Below are positions 50,525 to 59,601 of a DNA stretch of 64,000 bases, piece by piece (position 1 is the stretch's first letter; each line of letters begins with the position of its first letter). This DNA comes from Olivibacter domesticus (GTDB taxonomy: Bacteria; Bacteroidota; Bacteroidia; Sphingobacteriales; Sphingobacteriaceae): the NCBI RefSeq assembly GCF_900109575.1, contig NZ_FOAF01000012.1, positions 1 to 64,000 of the forward strand. Reading direction: 5' to 3'. A model generated the notes under the pieces. That model did not search any database, was not told the DNA's origin, and saw only the letters and a list, made by a program, of their open reading frames with translations. Both the position numbers and the translations under genes were made by a program.

Positions 50525-53497
50525 TTAAAAATTCACATTAAGTCCCAACATGAACGAACGCGTTTTAGGATAATAATTACGGTTATCAACACCCGGCTCT
50601 ATCCCACCCATATTAACTTCCGGATCGATGCCTCGATAATTGGTAATAACAAATAAATTATTAGCACCCAAATATGCTCGGAGCGTACGATTGTTTGTTT
50701 TAAAAGTATATCCCAGTGTAACATTATCTAAACGTAGATAGGCGCCGCTTTCCACAAAACGATCTGATAAAAAATAAGCATTGTTATCATTGATCGGCTC
50801 CTGTTCATCTAGGGTAAAGCGTGGGATATTTGTTTGCGTTGCATTATTGGGGGCATTCATATCGGCCAATGTGCCATTGATAATTTTATTCCCTGTGACT
50901 CCCCTTAAAAAGAAGTTTAAATCAAACTTTTTATATTTGAAGGTATTGTTCCAACCGTAAACCAGCTTAGGTTGTGCATTACCTATATAATAAAAATCAT
51001 CGGATGTGGGGGCAATCGTTAGATTACCTTCTTTATCATAGAATTGGGATACGCCGTCCGCATTTTTACCCGCGTAACGCCAGGTGTAAATGGACCCCAA
51101 GGCATATCCTTCCTGCACACGCTGAGAGGCATTCCCCGACTGACCTCTACCGCCTAAAAAAGCAGTTTGTATAAGTGGCAATTCAAAATTATCATTGCTC
51201 AGCGAGGTCATTTCGTTTTTATTATGTGCTAAATTAATGGCGGTAGTCCAGCTAAATCCATTCCGGTTAACCGGTGTTGCCTGCAAGGATAGCTCGATAC
51301 CTTTATTAGTCATTTCACCGGCGTTAGCGGTAAGCCTAGGTACAAAATACTGGGTAGCAGACACCGGATAAGTCCATAGTAAATCTGATGTACGCTTATC
51401 ATATATATCCACAGAGCCAGAGAGGACATCGTTGAACAAACCAAAATCGAGCCCAATATTGATAGTAGCCGTGCGTTCCCATTTCAAGTCAGGATTATCA
51501 TTTTGAAAGGGCCCAATTGCGTTGATAAATTTCCCATCATAATAGAACCGTCCGGTTCCTGCATATAGGAATCGAGAAGTAAACACATCAAATCCTGCAG
51601 AATTACCCGAAACTCCATAACCAGCACGCAATTTTAAGCTGCTAATAACTGGCGCCCCTTGCATAAAATCTTCTCTATCAATGAGCCATCCAATCGATGC
51701 TGCAGGGAACAGCCCCCATTTGTTATTAGCACCAAAAGCAGATGATCCATCTCTTCTTAAGCTGGCCTGTAATAGGTATTTATTTTGATATTGGTAATTT
51801 ACTCTTCCATAGAAAGAGATAAGGCGAAGTGTCTGAATACGCTTCGTTCCATAATCAACAGCAACCCCTTCATCAGGATTTCCCAAGCCCGGATTATTAT
51901 AAGAAAGATCGTCGGTCACAAACCCCTGATTAGTGGTTTGAAAACCATCTCCCAAACGGTCTTCCTGCCAGGAGTAACCAGCTAATAATTTCAGACCATG
52001 CTCCCCAAATGTGCGATCATAGTTAAAAAAAGACTCGATAATCTTCTTCGTATTGGTAACCGTATTTCTGATCACACGGCCATTCACATTCTGAGCCAAT
52101 CCAGATAAACGGTTATAATAAATATTACTATCAATCCGCTCATCTTGATAGGATACATTTGTAGTAAAATCTAAGCCCTCTAGAATAGTCACTTTCGCTC
52201 CACCACTGGCTAAAAATAACTTTGTTTTTTGGTTAATCTCATTGTTATCTATCAACGATACCGGGTTTAGATAGCCACGCGTCACGGAAAAATCTTCACT
52301 ATATGAGCCATCCGGTTGTCTTACTGCTACAGTTGGCAGATAAATAAGCATATTACTGTAAACTTCATCAGCCACCAACTGGCTGTTTGTGCTGCTATTC
52401 GTAATATTTAAATTCAGCTTTAACCGATCGTTAAAAGCTCGTTGTTCCATATAGCCCCTTGCTATAAAGCGTTCCAAAGACGACCCTTTAATGATACCCT
52501 GATTATTTAAGTAGTTTACGCTTGCACCATAAGAAGAATTTTGACTGCTTCCACTAAATGAAAGATTATGATTATGCGAAATTCCCGTGCGACTTACCTC
52601 ATCCTGCCAATTTGTATTACTACCATCATCCGTCGTTGCAGTTTTACCATTCTCACTCAGATATGTTCGCAGCTCCTCCCCGTTCAACATATCAATTGTA
52701 TTTGAGATTTGCTCGGCAGCTACATAAGTGCTATAAGAAAGCCTGGTTGACCCACTTTTGGCTTTTTTGGTGGTAACCATAATAACTCCGTTAGCAGCAC
52801 GAGAGCCATAGATAGCGGTAGAAGCAGCATCTTTGAGTACATCAATACTTTCTATATCATCTGGCGCAATTAAATCAATAGAAGCGCCAGGAACACCATC
52901 TATCACATAAAAAGGTTCTTGAGACCCCGCTCGTAAAGTGGAAGGTCCTCGTAGAACAACCGCAGGTTTCTCATTTGGATTACCACTGCGCGTAATGTTT
53001 AATCCGGCAACCTTACCTTGTAGAAGCTGACTCGGAGTGCTAAATACACCCGTATTGAATTCCTCACTGCTCACAGAAGTTATAGAACCTGTTATTTCAC
53101 GTTTATTGCTCGTTCCATAACCAACAATCACTACCTCTCCTAGCCCCATAGGTTCCTCCTTCAATTTCACATTTAAGGTAATCTGTTTTCCTGCTACTAC
53201 TTGATAGTTGCGTAAGGTGTCTGGCATAAAACCGATGTAACTAAATACAAAGTCGTAAGGTCCCCCACTGGGAATAGATACAAACTGAAATAAGCCTTGT
53301 TCAGAAGTGCTTGCCTGAAAACTTTTTTGGGTGCTTTGGTTAATGGCGCGCACACTTACCCCAATAAGTGCCTTGCCTAGCGTATCTTGCACCAGCCCTT
53401 TTACAAGGGGTCTTTCCTGTTGCGCCAGCAATTGCTGACCAGAGAACAAACAGAAAGCGAATAAGATACCATTCTTAAATTGCTTTAATACATTCAT
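50525..53497 (-). CDS. SusC/RagA family TonB-linked outer-membrane transporter (first pair)
   Basis: A 990-residue outer-membrane transporter. The signal peptide (cleavage about LLAQ at 25) is followed directly by the carboxypeptidase-regulatory-like domain (VKGLVQDTLGKALIGVSVRA). Then come the SusC linker GLGEVVIVGYGTSNKREITG (about 120-139), the plug (FYVIDGVPGASIDLIAPDDI) and the barrel ending in LGLNVNF. It has no N-terminal STN domain, although ECF sigma and FecR genes lie directly upstream; in most such systems the STN domain signals to FecR. It follows FecR by 50 bases. Confidence 0.94.
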   Translation of the reverse strand: MNVLKQFKNGILFAFCLFSGQQLLAQQERPLVKGLVQDTLGKALIGVSVRAINQSTQKSFQASTSEQGLFQFVSIPSGGPYDFVFSYIGFMPDTLRNYQVVAGKQITLNVKLKEEPMGLGEVVIVGYGTSNKREITGSITSVSSEEFNTGVFSTPSQLLQGKVAGLNITRSGNPNEKPAVVLRGPSTLRAGSQEPFYVIDGVPGASIDLIAPDDIESIDVLKDAASTAIYGSRAANGVIMVTTKKAKSGSTRLSYSTYVAAEQISNTIDMLNGEELRTYLSENGKTATTDDGSNTNWQDEVSRTGISHNHNLSFSGSSQNSSYGASVNYLNNQGIIKGSSLERFIARGYMEQRAFNDRLKLNLNITNSSTNSQLVADEVYSNMLIYLPTVAVRQPDGSYSEDFSVTRGYLNPVSLIDNNEINQKTKLFLASGGAKVTILEGLDFTTNVSYQDERIDSNIYYNRLSGLAQNVNGRVIRNTVTNTKKIIESFFNYDRTFGEHGLKLLAGYSWQEDRLGDGFQTTNQGFVTDDLSYNNPGLGNPDEGVAVDYGTKRIQTLRLISFYGRVNYQYQNKYLLQASLRRDGSSAFGANNKWGLFPAASIGWLIDREDFMQGAPVISSLKLRAGYGVSGNSAGFDVFTSRFLYAGTGRFYYDGKFINAIGPFQNDNPDLKWERTATINIGLDFGLFNDVLSGSVDIYDKRTSDLLWTYPVSATQYFVPRLTANAGEMTNKGIELSLQATPVNRNGFSWTTAINLAHNKNEMTSLSNDNFELPLIQTAFLGGRGQSGNASQRVQEGYALGSIYTWRYAGKNADGVSQFYDKEGNLTIAPTSDDFYYIGNAQPKLVYGWNNTFKYKKFDLNFFLRGVTGNKIINGTLADMNAPNNATQTNIPRFTLDEQEPINDNNAYFLSDRFVESGAYLRLDNVTLGYTFKTNNRTLRAYLGANNLFVITNYRGIDPEVNMGGIEPGVDNRNYYPKTRSFMLGLNVNF

Positions 53498-53547
53498 CTT
53501 GAGTTGATTTTTTTAATAAGTGTTTGTGTGTGGTTATGGTGTAAAAA

Positions 53548-54564
53548 TTATTTTGCTTGTACAATAAAACCGTCTTTACTGCTCCCTTGTATTTCAACAT
53601 CATTTAACAGACATATTTTCTGTAACACATCATCAATGCGTTCCAGGTTCACATCGATGTCTCCTGTATATGTAATATCTTCCATTCCTACAGCGGTGCC
53701 AACTTCAATTTTCACCTGATAAGCATCAGCTAAAATCTTGAGTACTTCATTAAGCTTTATATTCTTAAACTGCAGTGTATTATCAACTATTTCAAATGAG
53801 CTTTCTGGATCGTTTCGTAATGGTTTTCCTGCCTTGATGACTTCTTTATTGGTGATACGGTTAAAAGTAAAGGCTTCCCCCGGAAGCAAGATCTTATTCA
53901 TAGCATTATCCATCGGATGCTCCATTTGCACTTGCACTTTCCCTGTATGAAGTTTTACAATCGTTTTATTCCCATTCACTGTTGTATTAATGGTGAAGGA
54001 GGTTCCAAGAGCAATAGTTTTTAACCCTCCTGCAAAAACGCTAAACGGCCTGGACTTGTCTTTTACTACCGCAAAAAATGCTTTACCCTCTAAATAGGTT
54101 TCTCGCGAGCTGTCGGTAAAATGTGCTAGATGCTTTAAGGTACTTTGGGGGTATAAGGTTACTAAAGATGAATCCGGTAAACTAAGTTTGATATTTTTGA
54201 GGGAGGTATTACGGTACACTTTCCATTGAGGAACATGTTGTATCAAGGTAGGATTTTCTTTTACAGTAAGAGGCACATCTTGCTCCGATACTTTCCACAA
54301 TCCAATTGCGACAAGCAAAAGCGTTAAGGTTGCTGCTGCCGAAAAAATTCCAGGCCAATAGATCCCTACTCTTTTCTCTTTTTTATCAGCTGAAGAATCT
54401 CTTTTTAATTGCGCTTTTATGTTTTGCAATAATTGGTCAGAAATCTTCTCATCTAGCCGTTCGTTTTGATCAAAGGATAACCATTCCTTTTCAGAAAACA
54501 ACCATTCTATGAATTTTTGAGGTTTATTCCAAAGTCGCTGCCTTATGTTTTTTCTTTCCTTCAT
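53548..54564 (-). CDS. FecR family anti-sigma regulator
   Basis: A 338-residue inner-membrane protein. The cytosolic N-terminus (about 1-70) would hold the sigma factor. One membrane segment follows (IFSAAATLTLLLVAIGLWKV, about 73-92). The periplasmic FecR domain has LSLPDSSLVTLYPQSTLKHL (about 126-145), ETYLEGKAFFAV and IALGTSFTINTT. The C-terminal DUF4974 has LQFKNIKLNEVLKILADAY (about 263-281). It transduces outer-membrane substrate signals to the ECF sigma factor encoded 84 bases upstream. Confidence 0.94.
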   Translation of the reverse strand: MKERKNIRQRLWNKPQKFIEWLFSEKEWLSFDQNERLDEKISDQLLQNIKAQLKRDSSADKKEKRVGIYWPGIFSAAATLTLLLVAIGLWKVSEQDVPLTVKENPTLIQHVPQWKVYRNTSLKNIKLSLPDSSLVTLYPQSTLKHLAHFTDSSRETYLEGKAFFAVVKDKSRPFSVFAGGLKTIALGTSFTINTTVNGNKTIVKLHTGKVQVQMEHPMDNAMNKILLPGEAFTFNRITNKEVIKAGKPLRNDPESSFEIVDNTLQFKNIKLNEVLKILADAYQVKIEVGTAVGMEDITYTGDIDVNLERIDDVLQKICLLNDVEIQGSSKDGFIVQAK

Positions 54565-54648
54565 ATTTACATGTAATACGTATGTCGAATGCTTAGCCCC
54601 TAAGGCTTAACAATTACTTAACATTGCAGAAAATTTTAGAAGAATTAG

Positions 54649-55182
54649 TTATAGAAAAATGGAGTACATATACTGTTTTAGCTGGCTCAGTACTTTTGTG
54701 ATATGGCTCTCTACTGTTTTAGTTGAAATACCCATCATCTCGGAAATTTCTTTATGGCTCATTCCCTTATCCCTACTCAGGTTAAAGATCAATTTACGCG
54801 TAACCGGCATTTCTGAAAGCTCTTCATCAAAAATCCGCATCAAATCTTTTGCTTCAATGATGCCAACCAAATTGTCTGAAAAAGGCGTAAACGCACTGTC
54901 GCCTTCATATTTATTTCTCGTCGCTTCTTTTCGAAGCTCGTCAATCATTACTTGCCTGGCCATATGAAATAGTTGTATAGAAAGATCAATATGGCTCTTC
55001 AATGTTTCTTTATTGTTCCAAAGTTTAATAAAAGTAAGTTGTACAACCTCCTCTGCAAGGAAATCAGATTGCGTCTTTTTTTTGATAAAGAAGTAAAGTC
55101 TTTGATGGTATTCCATATAAATGGTATCAAAGGCCTTTAAATCTCCTAGGCTTAGATCCTTTATTAATTGCATACGCCCCAA
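54649..55182 (-). CDS. ECF RNA polymerase sigma-70 factor
   Basis: A 177-residue sigma factor. Region 2 has YHQRLYFFIKKKTQSDFLAE and VVQLTFIKLWNNKETLK (about residues 25-63). Region 4 has MSHKEISEMMGISTKTVESH (about 142-161), a standard helix-turn-helix. The start could also be the internal Met four residues on. It heads the minus-strand operon with FecR, SusC and SusD, the common Bacteroidota arrangement for substrate-induced uptake genes. Confidence 0.93.
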   Translation of the reverse strand: MGRMQLIKDLSLGDLKAFDTIYMEYHQRLYFFIKKKTQSDFLAEEVVQLTFIKLWNNKETLKSHIDLSIQLFHMARQVMIDELRKEATRNKYEGDSAFTPFSDNLVGIIEAKDLMRIFDEELSEMPVTRKLIFNLSRDKGMSHKEISEMMGISTKTVESHITKVLSQLKQYMYSIFL

Positions 55183-55269
55183 AATTAGCCGGTAACTTTA
55201 AGCTTAAACATGATTCCATGTTAAACTTTTATTAAGCACGACCCGTAATAGAGATTACAGACCGAATTG

Positions 55270-55309
55270 TTTATAATTGGTTTTGCGGCTTTTCAACCGC
55301 TTTTATTTT
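55270..55309 (+). terminator. Terminator with partial similarity to the small RNA elements
   Basis: TTTATAATTGGTT (55270-55282) is shared with the small-RNA lead segment, followed by GCGG-CTTTTCAA-CCGC and TTTTATTTT. There is no TAnnTTTG box upstream, so this is at most a degenerate copy; it may simply be a terminator. Confidence 0.4.
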
Positions 55310-55321
55310 CTACCTACCGGC

Positions 55322-57013
55322 TTACCAAAATCTACTATAGATAACGGCTAATAATAATATCGTTGTAACACTCAATATAATGGTTGAGGGTTCAAGCTTA
55401 AACATTGATTTATCCAGCTCAATAGCCTTTGCACTGATCTTTGGCCCGGCCAAGCTTACACCTACCATCACGAGCATCGTTGTTAAGAAAGACCATCCTA
55501 AACAGATAAAGAAAGGTATTTCATAAACACCATCCGAATTTTTAAATGCTGAATACAACCAAGTTTCCGGTCCTAATAAGGAAACTGCCAATTGGTTAAA
55601 AAATATAGAAGCGGCAAACCCAGTTAAGATACCTACTACTGCAGCGGTACCGCTGGTACGTTTCCAGAACATACCTAGCAAAAAGGTGGCTAGAACACCC
55701 GGACTGATAAAGCTCGAATACTTTTGTACAAATGTATACCCTCCTTCTCCACTAATGCCCAATAAATCATTCCAGGTAAAGGCAATGCTTAGTAGCATGG
55801 CAACAACCACAGCTACACGCCCCGTTTTCACCATCTTGATTTCATCTGCGTCTTTATCCAGGTATTTCTTATACACATCCATCGTAAAAATGGTGGAAAT
55901 ACTATTAGCCTTCCCGGCAAGTGACGCCACAATAGCTGCCGTTAGTGCTGCAACTGCCAAACCTTTCAAACCTGCAGGAAGGAAAGTCAGAATGGCCGCA
56001 TAAGCAGCGTCTTTATTTCCTCCATCCATTGCCGGCAATAAACCCTTGCGATGCAAAACATAAGCAATAATACCTGGTAACATGACGATAACGGGCATTA
56101 AAATCTTCAGCAAGCTTGCAAATAATATTCCTGTCCGCGCAGTTTTAAGATCCGCACCCAGTGCCCGTTGTGTAATATATTGATTGCAGCCCCAATAGTT
56201 CAGATTGCTAATCCATTGTCCTGCAGCATACATACCAAAAGCGGGAAGTATAAGATACTTATCCACATAATCCTGCGAAGCTCCAGCGGTTGGTTTGGTA
56301 ATCATCAGATGGAAATGATCGGGCGCTTCTTTCATCAGTACATTAAATCCGGCCATCGCATCTTTGCCAAAACCAAAGCTTTCACTTACAATGGTGAGTG
56401 CCATATAAGTAGTTGCTAAACCACCAACAATTAAAACGGCCACCTGTATCGCATCGGTATAGCCGATCACCTTCATCCCTCCCAGCGTAATAAAGATGGC
56501 AAAAAGTGCCAACACCATCATGATTTCGTGGAAATGAGCGCCCCCTAACAAACCATTAATTGCTAAAGCCCCTAAATAAAGAATGGAAGTGAGATTTACG
56601 AAGACATAGAGAAATAACCAAAAAATAGACATGATAAGTGCTACCTGTTCATTATACCGCCGGGTAAGGAATTGCGGCATCGTATAAATCTTATTTTTGA
56701 TATAAACAGGCATAAGAAAAATTGCCACTAAGATCAATACCGCAGCACCCATCCACTCATAAATAGCCACCGCAATACCAGCAAAAAAACCATCGCCACT
56801 CATACCAATAAACTGTTCTGCTGAAATGTTAGACGCAATAATAGAAGCACCTATTGCCCACCATGTGAGAGAGCCTTCTGCAAGAAAGAAATTTTTAGAG
56901 CTGGTTGTTTCGGTTTTCTTTTTTCTTCTGTAAATCCAATACCCGTAGGAAATGACGATGATTAAATATATGGCAAATACTAGATAGTCCCAAATAACAA
57001 GTTGGTTTGGCAT
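55322..57013 (-). CDS. Sodium:solute symporter (SSS family), likely inositol or sugar uptake
   Basis: A 563-residue inner-membrane Na+/solute symporter of the SGLT branch with about fourteen hydrophobic segments. Diagnostic stretches: SKNFFLAEGSLTWWAIGASI (about 39-58) with SNISAEQFIGMSGDGF, YTMPQFLTRRYNEQVALI (about 112-129) and GLKGLAVAALTAAIVASLAGK near residue 350. SGLT-branch members carry glucose, myo-inositol and related polyols. It lies 178 bases downstream of the inositol oxygenase gene on the same strand, which suggests myo-inositol as substrate. An inverted repeat lies between the two genes. Confidence 0.9.
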   Translation of the reverse strand: MPNQLVIWDYLVFAIYLIIVISYGYWIYRRKKKTETTSSKNFFLAEGSLTWWAIGASIIASNISAEQFIGMSGDGFFAGIAVAIYEWMGAAVLILVAIFLMPVYIKNKIYTMPQFLTRRYNEQVALIMSIFWLFLYVFVNLTSILYLGALAINGLLGGAHFHEIMMVLALFAIFITLGGMKVIGYTDAIQVAVLIVGGLATTYMALTIVSESFGFGKDAMAGFNVLMKEAPDHFHLMITKPTAGASQDYVDKYLILPAFGMYAAGQWISNLNYWGCNQYITQRALGADLKTARTGILFASLLKILMPVIVMLPGIIAYVLHRKGLLPAMDGGNKDAAYAAILTFLPAGLKGLAVAALTAAIVASLAGKANSISTIFTMDVYKKYLDKDADEIKMVKTGRVAVVVAMLLSIAFTWNDLLGISGEGGYTFVQKYSSFISPGVLATFLLGMFWKRTSGTAAVVGILTGFAASIFFNQLAVSLLGPETWLYSAFKNSDGVYEIPFFICLGWSFLTTMLVMVGVSLAGPKISAKAIELDKSMFKLEPSTIILSVTTILLLAVIYSRFW

Positions 57014-57049
57014 GGATAGCTATTAAATAAAATAATTAAGGATATAGCC

Positions 57050-57084
57050 ATGCTAATCAATTGGTAAAAACAATCGATTAGCAT
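57050..57084. promoter_or_regulatory. Inverted repeat with operator-like centre upstream of the symporter
   Basis: ATGCTAATC (57050-57058) and GATTAGCAT (57076-57084) are perfect arms, with an additional ATTG/CAAT pairing inside. The right arm overlaps CAATCGATTA (57071-57080), a CG-centred core like those seen for LacI-family regulators. Confidence 0.5.
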
Positions 57085-57191
57085 AGATTTTTGTTAAAGG
57101 CAAACTTAGATAAATTGATTATATAATGCAATTTAACCAACGTCAATCACGGTTAAAAATCTTTCACCCGCAATTAAACGGCAAACAGCTT

Positions 57192-58067
57192 TTAAAATTT
57201 AAGTGTAGCAGGTAGATACTTTGCTACCAAATCTTCATAATAAGGTTTCAATTCTGCCCAATTAGGAGGCACCGGATTTTTAGAATAAAGATCATATGGG
57301 TTGAATAGATTCACCCATTTGAACATTTCCTGATCATGCTTACTTAATAAATGGTCATATGCATGTTCACGGTGTTGCGCATAAAAAGAATGGTAGCGCA
57401 ACATATACAGCGCACTCTCAGGTAAATAATCTTTCATCATCTGATAGACATATTCATCATGCCCCCATGACATCTGGACATTATCTAGCCCGCAATTAGG
57501 TTCATAGATACCATACTTAGTGTTAAATGTTTCGTTATCGTAATCAGGGTTTGATGTGAAAAATTCTGAATAAACAATCTTATCCGAAAAAGCACATCCC
57601 AATGGAAACGTATCACCCACCACTGCCCACTGGGGTTCTCCAAATAAGCACAGTACTTTCCCCATATCGTGAAACAATCCCGTCAACACCATCCAATCTG
57701 GATGACCATCAGCTCTAATTGCCTCTGATGTTTGCAACAAATGTTGAAACTGATCTAAATCAGTATCAGGATCTGAATCGTCCACCAACTCATTGAGAAA
57801 ATCGAAGGCCTGCCAAACAGGCATTTCTTTCTTGTCGAACTTTAAAAATTCGTTTTTCTTATTTTCAACAAATTCATACGACTGATACGTGTGATTTAAT
57901 CGATAGAATTCCTTAACACTGTCACGTGCAGGTTCTTCATAATTTCTATATTCTTCCTTTGTTTTATTTGTTGCAATGGTATCCGGATCTGGATAACGGC
58001 GCAATAAATCATCTTCCCAGTGATCTAAATCCGCTAGCGGATTATTTGAAATATCTTGATTGTTCAT
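57192..58067 (-). CDS. myo-Inositol oxygenase
   Basis: Non-haem di-iron enzyme converting myo-inositol to D-glucuronate, 291 residues, matching MIOX over its whole length. Iron-ligand regions occur in order: [20 protein letters not shown] (about 110-129) followed by [10 protein letters not shown], then [14 protein letters not shown] (about 199-212), then [20 protein letters not shown] (about 222-241) with the final LLSKHD. Bacterial MIOX is known in flavobacteria. The next pathway steps (uronate isomerase and so on) are not in the window. The LacI gene is divergent, 212 bases away, and the symporter follows. Confidence 0.94.
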   Translation of the reverse strand: MNNQDISNNPLADLDHWEDDLLRRYPDPDTIATNKTKEEYRNYEEPARDSVKEFYRLNHTYQSYEFVENKKNEFLKFDKKEMPVWQAFDFLNELVDDSDPDTDLDQFQHLLQTSEAIRADGHPDWMVLTGLFHDMGKVLCLFGEPQWAVVGDTFPLGCAFSDKIVYSEFFTSNPDYDNETFNTKYGIYEPNCGLDNVQMSWGHDEYVYQMMKDYLPESALYMLRYHSFYAQHREHAYDHLLSKHDQEMFKWVNLFNPYDLYSKNPVPPNWAELKPYYEDLVAKYLPATLKF

Positions 58068-58080
58068 AATGTTTAGTTAT

Positions 58081-58122
58081 TTCGTTATTGGTTATTCGTT
58101 GTTCGTTATTGGTTATTCCTTG
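58081..58122. repeat. Tandem duplication of a 21-base unit
   Basis: TTCGTTATTGGTTATTCGTTG followed by a second copy with one change (20 of 21 identical), about 14 bases upstream of the inositol oxygenase start. Shorter TTAACAAATCA repeats follow at about 58139-58168. Confidence 0.9.
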
Positions 58123-58228
58123 CTAGTCTTTTACTATTTAACAAATCACCATTTAACTACTTAACAAATCATCGCTTACCCAAATTTGCGACAAATTCTT
58201 TAGGAAAAATCATTTTTGAATGGATATA

Positions 58229-58250
58229 TTTACTTAATCGTTTACGTAAA
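58229..58250. promoter_or_regulatory. LacI-type operator, probable autoregulatory site
   Basis: A 22-base palindrome centred on CG: TTTACTTAATC and GTTTACGTAAA, half-sites alike at 9 of 11 positions. It lies 30 bases before the LacI gene and in the divergent control region of the inositol oxygenase gene. Confidence 0.6.
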
Positions 58251-58279
58251 TACCAAGTAAGATAACCGCGAAACAGACT

Positions 58280-59302
58280 ATGGCAACTATAGGGATGAAG
58301 GAATTGGCTAAGCAGCTTAATCTATCAACGGCAACTATTTCAAAAGCATTACGTGATAGTTATGATATCAGTGAAGAAACCAAACAGCGGGTGCTGAAAC
58401 TGGCCAAGAAGCTCAACTATATTCCAAACGCACATGCCAGTAGTTTGAGGGCAAAAAAAAGCAAGACACTGGCAATGGTGATACCAGAGGTAGCCGATAG
58501 TTATTTTGCACAATCAATTAATGGTGTGGAGGCGGTAGCACAGGCAGCGGGTTTCCATGTGCTGGTTTATTTAACGCATGAACAATACGAAAAAGAGAAA
58601 TCGATCTTAAAAGAACTGCTTAATGGTAGAGTCGATGGTGTGCTTATCTCTGTAACGAGCCAAAGTAAAGATGTTTCCCACATTAACGAGTTAAAAGATG
58701 CAGGCATACCCATCGTTTTCTTCGATCGTGTATTTGAGAATATCGGCAATGGAGAAGTTATTACAGACGACTTTAATGCAGCCTATCTATTAACGCAACA
58801 TTTAATTAATCAGCATTGTAAAAGCATTGCTTTTTTATCATTTTCCAATTCGCTATCTATTAACATGCTACGCCTAAATGGTTATAAAAGCGCTCTTCAA
58901 GATAACGGATTCAATATGGAGAAGAAAAACCTGCTAGCTTGCCTTAATCAAGAAGACGAAAACAAAGTGTTAATCGAAAAACATCTACATCGCAAAAACC
59001 GGCCCGATGGAATAATAGCATCTGTGGAGAAGCTAATAACACCACTCTATCTGGCTTGTCAAGCCGCAAAATTGTCTATTCCGGAAGACATTAAAATTGC
59101 CGCTTTCTCTAATCTTGCAAATGCGGCAATTTTAGCTCCTCCCATCACAACGATTACACAACCCGCTTTTGAAATGGGTAAAACGGCGGCAAGCCTATTA
59201 ATTAAAGCTATTAAAGGCCAAACGATTGACGCAGACGAGCAAAAAATTGTGTTGCCTTCTAAACTGGAAATAAGAAAATCATCGAGCGGGGCTTCTTTTT
59301 AA
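58280..59302 (+). CDS. LacI family transcriptional regulator
   Basis: A 340-residue repressor. The N-terminal helix-turn-helix and hinge read MKELAKQLNLSTATISKALR (about residues 6-25), NYIPNAHASSLRAKK. The periplasmic-binding-protein-like ligand domain follows: LAMVIPEVADSYFAQSINGV (about 64-83), GIPIVFFDRVF, SIAFLSFSNSL and ITTITQPAFEMGKTAASLLI near the end. The regulator is divergent from the inositol oxygenase/symporter genes and has a palindromic site in the shared region, so it probably controls inositol use. The ligand is inferred. Confidence 0.92.
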   Translation: MATIGMKELAKQLNLSTATISKALRDSYDISEETKQRVLKLAKKLNYIPNAHASSLRAKKSKTLAMVIPEVADSYFAQSINGVEAVAQAAGFHVLVYLTHEQYEKEKSILKELLNGRVDGVLISVTSQSKDVSHINELKDAGIPIVFFDRVFENIGNGEVITDDFNAAYLLTQHLINQHCKSIAFLSFSNSLSINMLRLNGYKSALQDNGFNMEKKNLLACLNQEDENKVLIEKHLHRKNRPDGIIASVEKLITPLYLACQAAKLSIPEDIKIAAFSNLANAAILAPPITTITQPAFEMGKTAASLLIKAIKGQTIDADEQKIVLPSKLEIRKSSSGASF

Positions 59303-59407
59303 ATTATAAAAAATGCCTCAAAAGGCCTTTAAAGGGTCCTTTACAGCTAAATTCCAAAAAAAGGAAAAAATATTTTAAAAAAGTATAGTAAATTAGTAGA
59401 CTTTTTA

Positions 59408-59415
59408 TACCTTTG
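59408..59415 (+). promoter_or_regulatory. -7 box of small RNA copy 3
   Basis: TACCTTTG, a perfect TAnnTTTG element. No clear TTTG is seen 19-20 bases upstream. Confidence 0.5.
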
Positions 59416-59421
59416 TTTCAT

Positions 59422-59501
59422 AGTTAAGTCTTCTCTTCTCATATATTAGGTTTTATAATTGGTTAGCTCAAAGTACCCGCCCATCGGGTACTTTGTTTTT
59501 T
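59422..59501 (+). ncRNA. Small RNA-like element, copy 3
   Basis: After the -7 box, the segment ATATTAGGTTTTATAATTGG (59441-59462 region) matches copies 1 and 2 with a few changes and is followed by TTAGCT. The 11-base stem CAAAGTACCCG/CGGGTACTTTG (59469-59479, 59485-59495) encloses the loop CCCAT, and seven T follow. The predicted length is about 80 nt. Unlike copies 1 and 2 it has no gene directly downstream on its strand, which favours a free RNA over a leader. Confidence 0.55.
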
Positions 59502-59601
59502 GAAATATTTGGAGATGGCATCGCCACTTCATGCATACTGGAAAAGCAGACTTGAACATATACTCTCCTTGGTAGTAAGGACCGGAGCGTTGTACCTCTC
59601 C

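Noticed and set aside
55270-55309. Fourth copy of the small-RNA family
   Set aside because: It shares 13 bases of the lead and has a terminator, but there is no -7 box and the loop is not C-rich; kept only as a terminator.
58081-58122. CRISPR-like or transposon repeats near the inositol oxygenase gene
   Set aside because: Only two adjacent 21-base units with no spacers or inverted ends.
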